Assembly: GCF_011047315.1 (NCBI RefSeq)
Contig: NZ_CP049259.1
Location: 124,001 to 188,000, forward strand
Reading direction: 5' to 3'
Length of the DNA stretch: 64,000 bases
From: Altererythrobacter sp. BO-6
GTDB taxonomy: Bacteria; Pseudomonadota; Alphaproteobacteria; Sphingomonadales; Sphingomonadaceae
In this document: positions 9,668 through 18,890 of the stretch, piece by piece
How the letters are laid out: every line of letters begins with the position of its first letter
Position numbering within the stretch: the stretch's first letter is position 1
Translations under genes and position numbers: made by a program
The notes under the pieces: model-generated
What the model was told of the DNA's origin: nothing
The model's input: only the letters and a program-made list of their open reading frames with translations
Databases searched by the model: none

Positions 9668-11130
9668 TGGACTTTGCAACCTCCTTCGCCCTGATCGCCC
9701 CCGAACTCGTTCTCACCGGAACGGGCCTGTTCCTGCTGCTGGTTGCGGCGTGGGGCGGGGACAAGCGCGCACAGCTCAACACCTGGCTGGCATGTATCGG
9801 CCTGTTTGTGGCGGGCATCCTGCTGGTGCCGATCCTCCATGACGGCCTGGTCGGTCCGGCAACTTCGGCATTTGGCGACCTTATGCGCGCCGATGCCTTC
9901 TCGGCCTTTGCCAAGGCGCTGATCTTCCTTGGCGCGATCGGGTGTTTGCTTGTCGCCCCGCCGCACTTCAACCGCCTCAATGCCATGCGCGCCGAATATC
10001 CGGTGCTGATCGTCTTTGCCGCGCTGGGCATGAGCATCATGGTTTCGGCGGGCGATTTCCTGACGCTGTATGTCGGGCTGGAGCTCAACAGTCTTGCGGC
10101 CTATGTGCTTGCCTCGATCCTGCGCAATGATGACAAATCGGCTGAAGCAGGCCTGAAGTACTTCGTGCTCGGCGCGCTCGCTTCGGGCATCCTGCTTTAC
10201 GGCATGAGCCTGCTTTACGGGTTCACCGGCAGCACCAGCTTTGCCGGCGTTTCCGCCGCGATCAGCGGCGAATTGTCGACAGGCGCGCTGTTCGGCGTGG
10301 TGTTCGTGCTGGTGGGCCTTGCGTTCAAGATCTCTGCCGTGCCGTTCCACATGTGGACGCCCGATGTCTATGAAGGCGCGCCTACGCCGGTGACGACCTT
10401 TTTCGCCACGGCACCCAAGGTCGCGGCCGTCGCGCTCCTTGCTCGCGTGGCACTGGAAGTGTTCGGTAGCCAGGCCGATGCTTGGCGCCAGATCGTGATC
10501 TTCCTCGCACTCGCTTCGATCGTAGTCGGCGCATTGGGCGCGATCGGACAGCAGAATATCAAGCGTCTGCTTGCCTTCTCTTCGATCAACAATGTCGGCT
10601 TTATCCTGATCGGCCTTGCCGCTGCGACGCCGCAGGGCGCCAGTGCGATGATGGTCTATCTGTGGATCTACATGGCGATGTCGCTGGGCAGCTTCGTGGC
10701 CGTGCTGATGCTGAAGGATGCCGACGGCGCCCCGGTCGAGGAAATCTCCAGCATGGCGGGCATGGTGCGCGAGCAGCCGCTGCTGAGCTGGTGCCTGTTC
10801 TTCCTGATGCTGAGCCTGGCGGGTATTCCCCCGCTGTTCGGCTTCTGGGGCAAGTTCGTAGTGTTCCAGGCGGCGGTGCAGGCAGACATGATCTGGCTTG
10901 CCGCTCTCGGTATTGCTGCGAGCGTGATCGGCGCTTTCTACTACCTCAAGGTCTGCAAGATCATCATGTTCGACGAGTCTGCGGGTGTAGTAACCGGCAC
11001 AAGCAATGCGAGCCATTGGGCGGTGCTGGGGATCACCTCGCTGATCATTTCGCCGCTGGGTTATTTGCTCACGCCCTCGCTGGGTGACCTCGCAGGCAAG
11101 GCGGCAAGCGCGCTGTTCCTGGCGGTGTGA
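9667..11130 (+). CDS. nuoN: NADH-quinone oxidoreductase subunit N (NuoN)
   Basis: 487 residues with about 14 membrane helices. The antiporter-like subunit next to NuoK. Signatures include LTLYVGLELNSLAAYVLASI (conserved Glu), the Lys in AEAGLKYFVLGALASGILLYG, FHMWTPDVYEGAPTPVTTFF, and NIKRLLAFSSINNVGFILIG. The gene ends the nuo block. Its TGA overlaps the GTG start of birA by four bases, so the cofactor genes downstream are probably read from the same transcript. Confidence 0.97.
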   Translation: MDFATSFALIAPELVLTGTGLFLLLVAAWGGDKRAQLNTWLACIGLFVAGILLVPILHDGLVGPATSAFGDLMRADAFSAFAKALIFLGAIGCLLVAPPHFNRLNAMRAEYPVLIVFAALGMSIMVSAGDFLTLYVGLELNSLAAYVLASILRNDDKSAEAGLKYFVLGALASGILLYGMSLLYGFTGSTSFAGVSAAISGELSTGALFGVVFVLVGLAFKISAVPFHMWTPDVYEGAPTPVTTFFATAPKVAAVALLARVALEVFGSQADAWRQIVIFLALASIVVGALGAIGQQNIKRLLAFSSINNVGFILIGLAAATPQGASAMMVYLWIYMAMSLGSFVAVLMLKDADGAPVEEISSMAGMVREQPLLSWCLFFLMLSLAGIPPLFGFWGKFVVFQAAVQADMIWLAALGIAASVIGAFYYLKVCKIIMFDESAGVVTGTSNASHWAVLGITSLIISPLGYLLTPSLGDLAGKAASALFLAV

Positions 11131-11837
11131 TCACCTACGTCGAGCAAACCGGCTCCACCAATGCAGACCTGCTGGCGCGACTTGGCGCGGGCGAGGTTAT
11201 GCGTGAAGGTGACTGGCTGGTCACCAAACGCCAGCTGGCCGGGCGCGGGCGTCAGGGCCGCACATGGTTCGACGGCGCTGGCAATTTCATGGGCTCGACC
11301 GTGGTGCGTCCGGCAGCGAGCGATCCGCCCGCGCATACGCTGGCACTGGTGACGGGCCTTGCAGTTTACGAAGCATTGCTGCCGCTGTGTCCCGATCCTT
11401 CATCCTTGATGCTCAAATGGCCCAATGACGTGCTGCTGGCTGGCGCCAAGCTGGCGGGTATCCTGCTCGAATCCGCCAATGGCGCGGTTGTGGTGGGGAT
11501 TGGCGTCAACCTGCGCTCTGCTCCCGATCTGCCCGATCGCAAGACAATTGCCCTGTCGCAGGTAACGACACCGCCTTTGCTGGAGGATTTCGCGCAAGCC
11601 CTCGCAAAGTCGTTCGATGCCGAACTCGAACGCTGGCGCAGCCATGGCACAGAGCTGCTGCTGCGGCGTTGGCAGGCAGCCGCGCATGGGCAGGGGACAC
11701 AGCTCAAGGTCCACGATCCCGCGGGCGGGGTCGTCAGCGGCGCGTTTGCCGGGCTCGATGCCAGCGGCGCCTTGCTGTTGCGGCTTGCGGATGGCAAGAC
11801 GCACACCGTCCACGCGGGTGACGTGGTGATCGATTAA
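11127..11837 (+). CDS. birA: Biotin--[acetyl-CoA-carboxylase] ligase (BirA, short form)
   Basis: 236 residues. It activates biotin with ATP and transfers it to the biotin carboxyl carrier protein. The catalytic domain shows the biotinyl-AMP loop GRGRQGRTW (39-47), LKWPNDVLL (96-104) with the catalytic Lys, and GIGVNL near 124. It lacks the N-terminal DNA-binding helix-turn-helix of E. coli BirA, so it is an enzyme and not a repressor. The start is a GTG giving [12 protein letters not shown], which overlaps the nuoN stop. coaX follows after 10 bases, a common arrangement in this order. Confidence 0.95.
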   Translation: MITYVEQTGSTNADLLARLGAGEVMREGDWLVTKRQLAGRGRQGRTWFDGAGNFMGSTVVRPAASDPPAHTLALVTGLAVYEALLPLCPDPSSLMLKWPNDVLLAGAKLAGILLESANGAVVVGIGVNLRSAPDLPDRKTIALSQVTTPPLLEDFAQALAKSFDAELERWRSHGTELLLRRWQAAAHGQGTQLKVHDPAGGVVSGAFAGLDASGALLLRLADGKTHTVHAGDVVID

Positions 11838-11847
11838 GGAACGGGCG

Positions 11848-12624
11848 ATGTTGCTGGCAGCCGATGTCGGAAATACCAATGTGGTCTTCGCGCTATTCGA
11901 TGGGAGCGAAATCAAAGCGCGTTGGCGCATCGCCACCGATCCGCGCCGCACCGGTGACGAATATGCCGTGTGGCTGCTGCAATTGCTCAGCATCGAAGGT
12001 GTCGACAAGAGCGCGATCAAGCAGATCATCGTCGGCTCGGTGGTGCCGCGTGCGGTCCACAATCTGACTGTGCTGGCAGAGAAATATTTCGGGGTTACGC
12101 CGCTGATCGCCGGGCAGGGCGATGCCGACTGGGGCATCGCGGTGGATGTGGACGAGCCGCGCTCGCTGGGGGCGGACCGTGCGCTCAATGCCATCGCTGC
12201 GCACGCGAAATATGAAGGCGATTTGATCGTCATCGATTTCGGCACCGCGACGACCTTTGACGCGATCGATTTCACCGGCGCCTACAAGGGCGGGATTATT
12301 GCGCCGGGCATCAACCTGTCGCTTGATGCGCTGGTCAACAATACCGCGAAACTGCCGCGCATCGCGATCCGCAATCCCGGCAGTGACAGCGTGATCGGGC
12401 GCAACACCGAAGACCAGATGCTGATCGGCGTGTTCTGGGGTTATGTCGCCATGATGGAAGGGCTGATCGCCCGCATGCGCGATCAGATTGGCCGGCCGGC
12501 CAAGGTTGTCGCCACCGGAGGGCTGGCCATCCTGTTTGACGAACATACCGACATTTTTGACGCGGTTGACGCCGATCTGACGCTGGAAGGGCTCGCCATC
12601 CTTGCAGGGCGCGCCAAGGGCTGA
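11848..12624 (+). CDS. coaX: Type III pantothenate kinase
   Basis: 258 residues. It phosphorylates pantothenate, the first step of coenzyme A synthesis, in the cytoplasm. The ASKHA-fold ATPase motifs are visible: [14 protein letters not shown] near the N-terminus (phosphate-1), [13 protein letters not shown] around residue 110, and [14 protein letters not shown] with GGIIAPGI for the phosphate-2 and pantothenate region. The length and motifs match the CoaX type rather than CoaA. It lies between birA and rnj with short gaps on both sides. Confidence 0.96.
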   Translation: MLLAADVGNTNVVFALFDGSEIKARWRIATDPRRTGDEYAVWLLQLLSIEGVDKSAIKQIIVGSVVPRAVHNLTVLAEKYFGVTPLIAGQGDADWGIAVDVDEPRSLGADRALNAIAAHAKYEGDLIVIDFGTATTFDAIDFTGAYKGGIIAPGINLSLDALVNNTAKLPRIAIRNPGSDSVIGRNTEDQMLIGVFWGYVAMMEGLIARMRDQIGRPAKVVATGGLAILFDEHTDIFDAVDADLTLEGLAILAGRAKG

Positions 12625-12636
12625 CACAGGCCACTC

Positions 12637-14271
12637 ATGAAAAAGGATTTTACCCCGGAACAGGAGTTGCTGTTCCTTGCGCTAGGTGGATCGGGCGAGA
12701 TTGGCATGAACGTCAATCTCTATGGCTGCAACGGCAAATGGCTGATGGTCGATCTGGGAATGACCTTCTCAGGCGAGGAATATCCGGGAATCGACCTGGT
12801 CTTTGCCGATCTCGAATTCATTGAAGAACGCGCCAAGGACCTGCTCGGTATCGTGCTGACGCATGGGCATGAGGATCATATCGGCGCAGTGCCCTATTTC
12901 GCGGCTGACCTGGGCGTGCCGCTGTATGCCACGCCGTTCACTGCAGAACTGGTCCGCCGCAAGCTGGAAGAGGCAGGGCTGGAGGATTCGATCGATCTCT
13001 ACGTCATCGAGGATGACCACGGCGAATTCAGCCTCGGCCCGTTCAACATTACCTATATCCCGCTGGCGCACTCGATTGCCGAAGGCAATGCGTTGCTGAT
13101 CGATACGCCCTACGGCCGCATCTTTCACACTGGCGACTGGAAGCTCGACGAAGAGCCGATCATCGGTGAGCCCACCACCGAGGAGGAACTCGCCGCGATC
13201 GGCGATGAAGGCGTGCTGGCACTCGTGTGCGATCTGACCAATGTGTTCAACCCCAAACCCAGCGGATCCGAAGGGGCGGTGTACCGCTCGCTGATGGAAG
13301 AGGTGGCGAGGCATGGCGGCAGGCGAGTGGTGGTCACCACTTTTGCCTCCAACGTTGCCCGTCTTCAGACACTGGGTGATGTCGCGCGCGAAACCGGGCG
13401 CCAGCTGTGCGTGGCGGGTCGCTCGCTCGACCGGATCATCTCGGTGGCGCAGGAAAACGGCTATCTGCAGGACTTCCCCGAAACCGTCGATTTCGACACG
13501 GCGATGGGCCTGCCTCGCGGTGAAGTGCTGATCATCGCGACCGGTGGTCAGGGCGAGCCGCGCGCTGCACTCGCGCGCATTGCCGAGGGCAATCATCCGA
13601 TCGAGCTGGTGCCGGGCGATGTGATCCTGTTCTCAAGCCGGCAGATCCCGGGCAATGAGCTGTCGATCGGGCGGGTGATGAACCAGCTCGCCGCACGGGG
13701 TATCGTGATGGTGACCGATCGCCAAAGCGCAATCCATGTTTCCGGGCACCCGGGGCGCCCCGAACTCGAAGCACTTTATGGCTGGCTACGCCCGGAAATC
13801 CTCGTCCCGGTCCATGGCGAAATCCGCCACATGCATGAGCAAGCCCGGCTCGGGAAGGCCAATGGCATTCCGGTCAACATCGTTCAGAGCAATGGCGATA
13901 TCGTTCGCCTTGCGCCCGGCGCTCCGGGAAAACTGGCGGAAGTACGGGCAGGGCGGCTTGTGCTTGATGGCGACATCATTGCGCCCGCGGATGGCGAGGC
14001 AGTCACCATGCGGCGGCGGATCGCGCGTGACGGCCTCGTTTTCGTCGTGCTTGACCAGAGGCTTGAGCCGGTGATCGAAGCGCTGGGCCTGCCGCTCGAT
14101 GAAGACATGCCTGCCTTCATCCTCGAAGCGGTCGAGGATGTGCGCAGCGCCATCGGCAGCTTGCGCGGGTCGGCAGCACGCGACCGTGAGACGGTGAAGG
14201 AAGCCGCACGGCTTGCTGCCCGCCGCTGTGCGCAGCGCTGGTCGGGCGTAAGCCGCAGGTGCGGGTCATGA
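12637..14271 (+). CDS. rnj: Ribonuclease J, with a likely frameshift at its 3' end
   Basis: 544 residues as read. A 5'-3' exo/endoribonuclease of the metallo-beta-lactamase/beta-CASP family, used in mRNA decay and rRNA processing. The zinc motif HGHEDH is at residues 76-81, followed by the beta-CASP domain and the zinc His in HVSGHPGRPELE. The last residues as read (GVSRRCGS) do not resemble the family. Adding one base at the G-run near 14244-14246 instead gives WSGRKPQVRVMMLGEAQ with a stop at 14289-14291. That ending fits alphaproteobacterial RNase J and would overlap the next start as ATGA. The true end is therefore probably 14291. The enzyme core is intact. Confidence 0.95.
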   Translation: MKKDFTPEQELLFLALGGSGEIGMNVNLYGCNGKWLMVDLGMTFSGEEYPGIDLVFADLEFIEERAKDLLGIVLTHGHEDHIGAVPYFAADLGVPLYATPFTAELVRRKLEEAGLEDSIDLYVIEDDHGEFSLGPFNITYIPLAHSIAEGNALLIDTPYGRIFHTGDWKLDEEPIIGEPTTEEELAAIGDEGVLALVCDLTNVFNPKPSGSEGAVYRSLMEEVARHGGRRVVVTTFASNVARLQTLGDVARETGRQLCVAGRSLDRIISVAQENGYLQDFPETVDFDTAMGLPRGEVLIIATGGQGEPRAALARIAEGNHPIELVPGDVILFSSRQIPGNELSIGRVMNQLAARGIVMVTDRQSAIHVSGHPGRPELEALYGWLRPEILVPVHGEIRHMHEQARLGKANGIPVNIVQSNGDIVRLAPGAPGKLAEVRAGRLVLDGDIIAPADGEAVTMRRRIARDGLVFVVLDQRLEPVIEALGLPLDEDMPAFILEAVEDVRSAIGSLRGSAARDRETVKEAARLAARRCAQRWSGVSRRCGS

Positions 14272-14287
14272 TGTTGGGTGAAGCACA

Positions 14288-14581
14288 ATGATGCAGTGGA
14301 CCTCCATCCTTGCGATCTATGCCTTGTTCTGGGTGATGACGGCTTTTGTCATGCTGCCGTTCGGCGTGAAGACGCATGATGAGGCGGGAATTGAGAAAAT
14401 TCCGGGGCAGGCGGACAGCGCGCCGGCAAATTTCCAGCCGGGCCGCCACGCGCTGCGCGCGACTTTCATTGCGGCGATCCTGACCGGGCTTTACGTGCTC
14501 AATTACCAATATGGCTGGATAACGGCGCAGGATCTGAATTTCTTTCCAGAGCCACCGGGGTCCGCAGAAACGTCAAGCTAG
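14288..14581 (+). CDS. DUF1467 family membrane protein
   Basis: 97 residues with two membrane helices (about 6-24 and 58-77). The loop between them contains MLPFGVKTHDEAG, a conserved signature of the DUF1467 family, which is widespread next to rnj in alphaproteobacteria. Function is unknown. Two ATGs stand in tandem at 14288 and 14291. The first is preferred because the frame-corrected end of rnj would overlap it as ATGA. The gene converges on the large coiled-coil gene that ends at 14583, one base after this stop. Confidence 0.85.
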   Translation: MMQWTSILAIYALFWVMTAFVMLPFGVKTHDEAGIEKIPGQADSAPANFQPGRHALRATFIAAILTGLYVLNYQYGWITAQDLNFFPEPPGSAETSS

Positions 14582-14582
14582 A

Positions 14583-17201
14583 TCAGCTGCGCAGGCGTTC
14601 GATCGACTGTGCTAGGGCGACGTAGAGTTTGCCCATGTCCGAACTCAGCAGCGTAACGCCCAGCGCATTGCCGTCCCTGGTCGACAGCACCGAACGCAGC
14701 ATGCTCTCGAAATCATGGATGTAACGGCTGACATGCTCGCGGAAATCGTCATCTGCTTCGTATAGTTCCAGGATCTCGCGTGCTTCCGCATTGTCGACGA
14801 GGCGAACGGCACGGCGCGTGAAAATCCCGCGATCGCCCTTCAGGTAGGCTGCCCATGCGGTGTCGGTGACATCCTGCGACAGCCCCTTCGAGATATCGAT
14901 CGCGTTGGAATTGAGGCTTTCGGTGATCAATGCGATCCGCCGCGAGAAATCATTGTCGACCTGTTCCTGCGCCTGTTCGCGTGCGCGGGCAACGCGCTGC
15001 TCCAGATTGCCGGCCAGTTCGTTCACCTTGGCCAGCTGGTCGCGCAGGCTGGTTGTGATTTCACGCCCGGTTTCAGAGACGCGAAGATTCGCCTGTTCGA
15101 TCCGCTCGACCGCGTGCACGCTTTCCTCGCGCAGTGACTGTTCGATCGCTGCGCTGGCCTTGGCCCCGATGGCACGAGCAAGCCCCACAAGCCGCTCGTT
15201 CGCGCCGCTTTCAAGCGCGGCAAAGGCGTGCCGGGTGGCTTCCTCAAGCTGGACAATCGCGGCGCGCAGTTCATCGCTGGCGCGCTCGGAAACCCGCTCG
15301 CTTTCGCCCTCGATCTCGCCCAGCGCTTCGCGCACGGCGGCAAGGCGCGTCAAGCTCTGATCGGCGCCCTCGGCAAGGCGCGCGGTCAGCGACGAGATCT
15401 TCTGCTCGGTTTCATCGAGCGATTGCTGGGTGGTGATGACGTAGTCCGACAAGCTGCTGCCACCGTCGCGTGCCGCCTCGACTGTGCCTTTGAGCATGAC
15501 GGCCCGTTGCTCCACGTCGCTTAGTTGGCTAGCTGCTTTTCCGATCGCTGCCGGCAGCGCTTCGCGGGTTTCACGCGCGCCCGACTGGATGATTTCGAGC
15601 AGTCGGATGCCGGATTCGGTCAATTCTGACAGGGTTGCGCCGGTGGTTGCCAGTTCTTGCCGGCTCGACTCAAGCCGGGACGAGATATCGCCAAGCCCGC
15701 CTGCCAGGCTGCTGCGGGTCTGCTCGGCCTGCACGGTCACGCTGTCCAGGAGCGCGCCAAGCTGGTCGAGCTGGGCCGAAACTTCCGAGCCATGGGTGAC
15801 CAATTGCTGAAGCCTGGTCATTTGCGCCTCGGTGCGTTCCGATAGCATCTCGTCGAGCTCGGTCAGGCGCTGCGCCAACACTTCGCTTGCCTGAGCCTCG
15901 CGCAGGTCGAACTCGTCCTGACGGCGAGCGATATTCTCCGCAAACTTCGCGTCGTGCGCAGCCAGCTTGGCGACAACGGCTTCGCTTTCCTGCTCCAGCG
16001 CCTCGACCCGGCGGCGCCCGGCGGCAACGGCGTGCTGGTCAAGCTGGTCGATCTTGCCGATAACCTTGGTAAGGTCGGTATGCAGCCGATCGCGATGGCT
16101 ATCCATCAGCGATGCAGCGTTGTGCTGCGCCTGGTCGAGCGCAGCGCTGACGCCCTGCATTTCCTCGCGCAAGCGCGCAATCTGCGCTTCAAAGCCGGCA
16201 ATCCGCGCCACTTCCTCGCGTTCGAACTCGCTCGCCAACTGGCTGACCAGATACTTGAGTTCGTCCGCCCGGCCGCGCATTGCAGCCAGCGCGCTGACTT
16301 CGCGCCCGTCAAGCTCGACCCGGAATTCGTCGCTCTTTTCGGCCAGCGCCGCGAATCGGGCAGTGGTCGCCTGATCGACCGCGGCGAGTTCCTGCTCGAA
16401 TTTTGCCAGCGTGGTTTCGACCTGTTGCGACAGAGTGGCTACTTGCGCCCCGCTTGCTTGCCCGAATTCATTGAGCCGTTCGAAGCCGGCGACCAGCTTG
16501 TCGAGCTGGTCATGCGCGATGCGGCCTGCCTGGCCAATCTGGTTGGAGACGTCGCGCGTAGAGGCCGCAATGACCGGTAAGTCATCGCGCAATTTCGCCA
16601 TATTCGCCAACGCCGTATCGCTGACAGTTGCGATTGCTTCGACCTGAGCACCATTGGTTTGCACTAGCGATTGCAGTTCACTCGCATGGGTCGATAACCG
16701 GTCGCTGGCGATCCGTCCGAAGGATTCCAACTCGCGCGACTGCGCGGCGAGGAACTCACGCGCCAGTGAAAGCTCTCGGTTCACGATGGTCATGCGATTT
16801 TCCAGCGCGGTCGCCTCTTGCCGCAGGAGCAGTGCCGTATCCCCGAACCTGACGGCTTCGCGGCGGCTCAGCCGCATGGCCAGCAGCCAGATCGAGCAGA
16901 CGAGCAGGGTGGGGATCGCCCAATTGACCAGCAACACCACCGCGCCTTGCGGTTCTGTTCCGGCACGCAATTCAGACTGGAACGTCCAGGCGAAGAATGC
17001 CGTCCAGCCCGCAATCGCAAGGATGGCGGCTGTCGGAACCAGCCAGTCAATCCACCGGCGGCGCGGGGCGGGATCTTCTACCAGATCGCTCCACTCTTCC
17101 TCCAGCGTAACTGGCTCTTCGCCTTGCGCCGCGGCAGTTGCTTCCGGCGCGTCCTGCGTTCCCTCACGGCCCACGGCCCGGATATGCGATCCATTGGTCA
17201 T
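14583..17201 (-). CDS. Large membrane-anchored coiled-coil protein, function unknown
   Basis: 872 residues. After a polar acidic N-terminus there are two membrane helices (about 51-74 and 87-109). A very long, mostly helical segment rich in Ala, Glu, Gln, Leu and Arg follows (about 115-780), with heptad-like spacing and repeated SxLAxxxxEL-type units. A compact C-terminal domain (about 790-872) contains LKGDRGIFTRRAVRLVDN and ELYEADDDFREHVSRYIHDF. It resembles apolipoprotein-like or kinesin-like coiled coils by composition, but I recognise no family. The layout suggests an inner-membrane protein with a long cytoplasmic rod. It is divergent from the Hpt-like gene and may serve in cell-envelope organisation or signalling, which is inference. 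Confidence 0.8.
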   Translation of the reverse strand: MTNGSHIRAVGREGTQDAPEATAAAQGEEPVTLEEEWSDLVEDPAPRRRWIDWLVPTAAILAIAGWTAFFAWTFQSELRAGTEPQGAVVLLVNWAIPTLLVCSIWLLAMRLSRREAVRFGDTALLLRQEATALENRMTIVNRELSLAREFLAAQSRELESFGRIASDRLSTHASELQSLVQTNGAQVEAIATVSDTALANMAKLRDDLPVIAASTRDVSNQIGQAGRIAHDQLDKLVAGFERLNEFGQASGAQVATLSQQVETTLAKFEQELAAVDQATTARFAALAEKSDEFRVELDGREVSALAAMRGRADELKYLVSQLASEFEREEVARIAGFEAQIARLREEMQGVSAALDQAQHNAASLMDSHRDRLHTDLTKVIGKIDQLDQHAVAAGRRRVEALEQESEAVVAKLAAHDAKFAENIARRQDEFDLREAQASEVLAQRLTELDEMLSERTEAQMTRLQQLVTHGSEVSAQLDQLGALLDSVTVQAEQTRSSLAGGLGDISSRLESSRQELATTGATLSELTESGIRLLEIIQSGARETREALPAAIGKAASQLSDVEQRAVMLKGTVEAARDGGSSLSDYVITTQQSLDETEQKISSLTARLAEGADQSLTRLAAVREALGEIEGESERVSERASDELRAAIVQLEEATRHAFAALESGANERLVGLARAIGAKASAAIEQSLREESVHAVERIEQANLRVSETGREITTSLRDQLAKVNELAGNLEQRVARAREQAQEQVDNDFSRRIALITESLNSNAIDISKGLSQDVTDTAWAAYLKGDRGIFTRRAVRLVDNAEAREILELYEADDDFREHVSRYIHDFESMLRSVLSTRDGNALGVTLLSSDMGKLYVALAQSIERLRS

Positions 17202-17271
17202 TCGGGGAATCTAGCTGAATTTGAAAAAGGATAAACCCCGCTTTAACCCTTGTTCGCATATCGCCGTGGGC

Positions 17272-17595
17272 ATGGCTTATGAAAGCGGATCCCTGGATGC
17301 GACACTGGCAGCGGCGGCGGGCGAAGATATTGCCCTGCTGGCCGAATTGCGCGGCGCGCTGGTCGAAAGCGCCGAGCGCCAGCTTGACCTGCTGCGCCGG
17401 GCCCGTTGCGACGGCAATTGGCAGGTCGCGGCAATGCGGCTCAAAGGGCTGGCAGCCACGTTTCACGCGGAAGAATTGCTCACCGCTTCTGAAGAGGCGC
17501 TTGCGGCCGTTCCCGGCGAACCGGGAGCGCTGCGCCGTATCGAGCAGGCCATCCAGCATCTTGGTGGCCCGGGCACCCGCCCGAATTTCGCCTGA
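17272..17595 (+). CDS. Hpt-domain-like small protein without the phospho-accepting histidine
   Basis: 107 residues from the ATG at 17272. The frame extends back to a TTG at 17221, but the ATG gives a compact helical protein. The whole length looks like an Hpt four-helix bundle: acidic start, LLAELRGALVESAERQLDLL as first long helix, then VAAMRLKGLAATFHAEELL. In active Hpt domains the same place reads A-H-x-L-K-G. Here Met55 stands where His should be, while Lys58 and Gly59 are kept. If the family call is right it cannot accept a phosphate in the usual way and may act as a binding partner. It starts a plus-strand row that ends with a kinase-like gene that also lacks its His. Confidence 0.55.
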   Translation: MAYESGSLDATLAAAAGEDIALLAELRGALVESAERQLDLLRRARCDGNWQVAAMRLKGLAATFHAEELLTASEEALAAVPGEPGALRRIEQAIQHLGGPGTRPNFA

Positions 17596-17601
17596 TCGCC
17601 T

Positions 17602-17643
17602 GAGCAAAGCCGCAATCGCCCGCTTGGCAGGCGTGGCTTGCTC
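17602..17643 (+). repeat. Intergenic hairpin after the Hpt-like gene
   Basis: The outer arms GAGCAAAGCC (17602-17611) and GGCTTGCTC (17635-17643) pair with a single bulged base. An inner CGCC/GGCG pair closes a nine-base loop. There is no T-run, so it is not a typical intrinsic terminator. It may be a processing or attenuation structure between the two genes. Confidence 0.35.
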
Positions 17644-17681
17644 CGCTTATGGTTCCTCTATCAGACGGGGGAACCGCCGCG

Positions 17682-18867
17682 ATGCGCAGCGCATTGCTAT
17701 CGACACTGGAGACAACGCAGGCAGGCAGGCCGCGCGCTTTTGAGCGCCTTGGCGGGCGGCCGCTGATCGCATGGCAGGTCGATCTGGCGCGGGATCTCGG
17801 CTGCCAGCGGATAATCTGCCTGGCGGAGCGTGAAACCGAGGCGCTAGGTGATTTGCGCGAGCAGGTCGAGGCCGAGGGTCTGGATTTCCAGCTTGTCCGC
17901 GGACCTTTGCCTTTGGTGAGCCTGCTATCGGCCGACCAGGAACTGGCCGTCTTCGCTGACGGCCTGGTGGCCGATCGTGGAACGCCTGGCAAGTGCGTTC
18001 AACAGCACGCGCGGGGTGCTGGCGCTGCCGGCAGAGGAGGGGCTGGCAGTCGGTTTCGAGCGAATCGACGCAGACCATGCCTGGGCCGGGGTGCTCGTGG
18101 CGCGTGCTCGGATCGTCGAACAACTGGCCGAGATGCCGCCTGATAGCGACACCATATCGGTCTTGTTGCGCCTGGCATTGCAGGCCGGGACCCCGCTCAT
18201 TCCGCTTCAAGCCGAGGTAGTGCACAACGGCGAGTGGCTGCTGGTGACCGAGCGCGCGGCCCTGGCGCAGCGGGAACAAGCGTTACTCGATCGGAGTGTC
18301 GAAAGTGAGCTGTGGCTCGCGCCCGGGATTGCGGCGAGCAGCCGGGTGGCCCGGCGCCTTGCCCCTGATGCGCTGGAGCGCGGGCCGGCATACGCTTTCG
18401 CTACAGGTGGCCTCGGGCTGGTCGGCGCGCTCGCCCTGGCCCAATTCTCCATGCCGGTAGCGGGCTTATTGGTGTTCGCGCTCGCCGCATTTGCCCTTGG
18501 TATTGGTGGGGTACTGGATCGCCTAAAGGCCCGCTTGCGTGGCGTCGGCAAGAGCGCCGGGCGAACCGATTGGCGGCGATTGGCTCTCGATGGCGTCCTT
18601 GCCGCCCTGCTGGCCATGCCGCTGGAGCAGGGGAATTTGCCGGAGCGTTTCTTCCTTCCCGTGATGCTGCTCGCACTGCTGCGGCTCGCCGAAACGCTTG
18701 CGCCTGAGCGGTGGCGCGCCAGTTGGCAGGATCGCATCCTGCTTGGTGCTCTTTTGCTTCCGGCAGCGTGGTTTGGCGTGCTGGATCAGGCACTTGCGGT
18801 ATTCTGCTTATTGACTGTCGGCTCATGCCTGTTTTTTCGCGGAAAAATTGAGATAACGCGCGCTTAA
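17682..18867 (+). pseudogene. Nucleotidyltransferase-like / membrane protein gene, frameshifted
   Basis: Two frames together make one plausible protein of about 394 residues. The first part (ATG 17682, after a G-rich ribosome binding site at 17667-17672) has MobA-like features: FERLGGRPLIAWQVDLARDL, then IICLAERETEAL and ELAVFADGLVAD. The frame is lost at about 17976. Reading resumes one base later from VERLASAFNSTRGVLALPAE to the stop at 18867. The second part carries several membrane helices, including YAFATGGLGLVGALALAQF and RILLGALLLPAAWFGVLDQA. One extra base or two missing bases in GATCGTGG explains the break. N-terminal nucleotidyltransferase homology is my reading of the fold pattern, not a firm family call. 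Confidence 0.6.
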
Positions 18868-18890
18868 CCAAGCCGCGCTATGAGCAGGCG

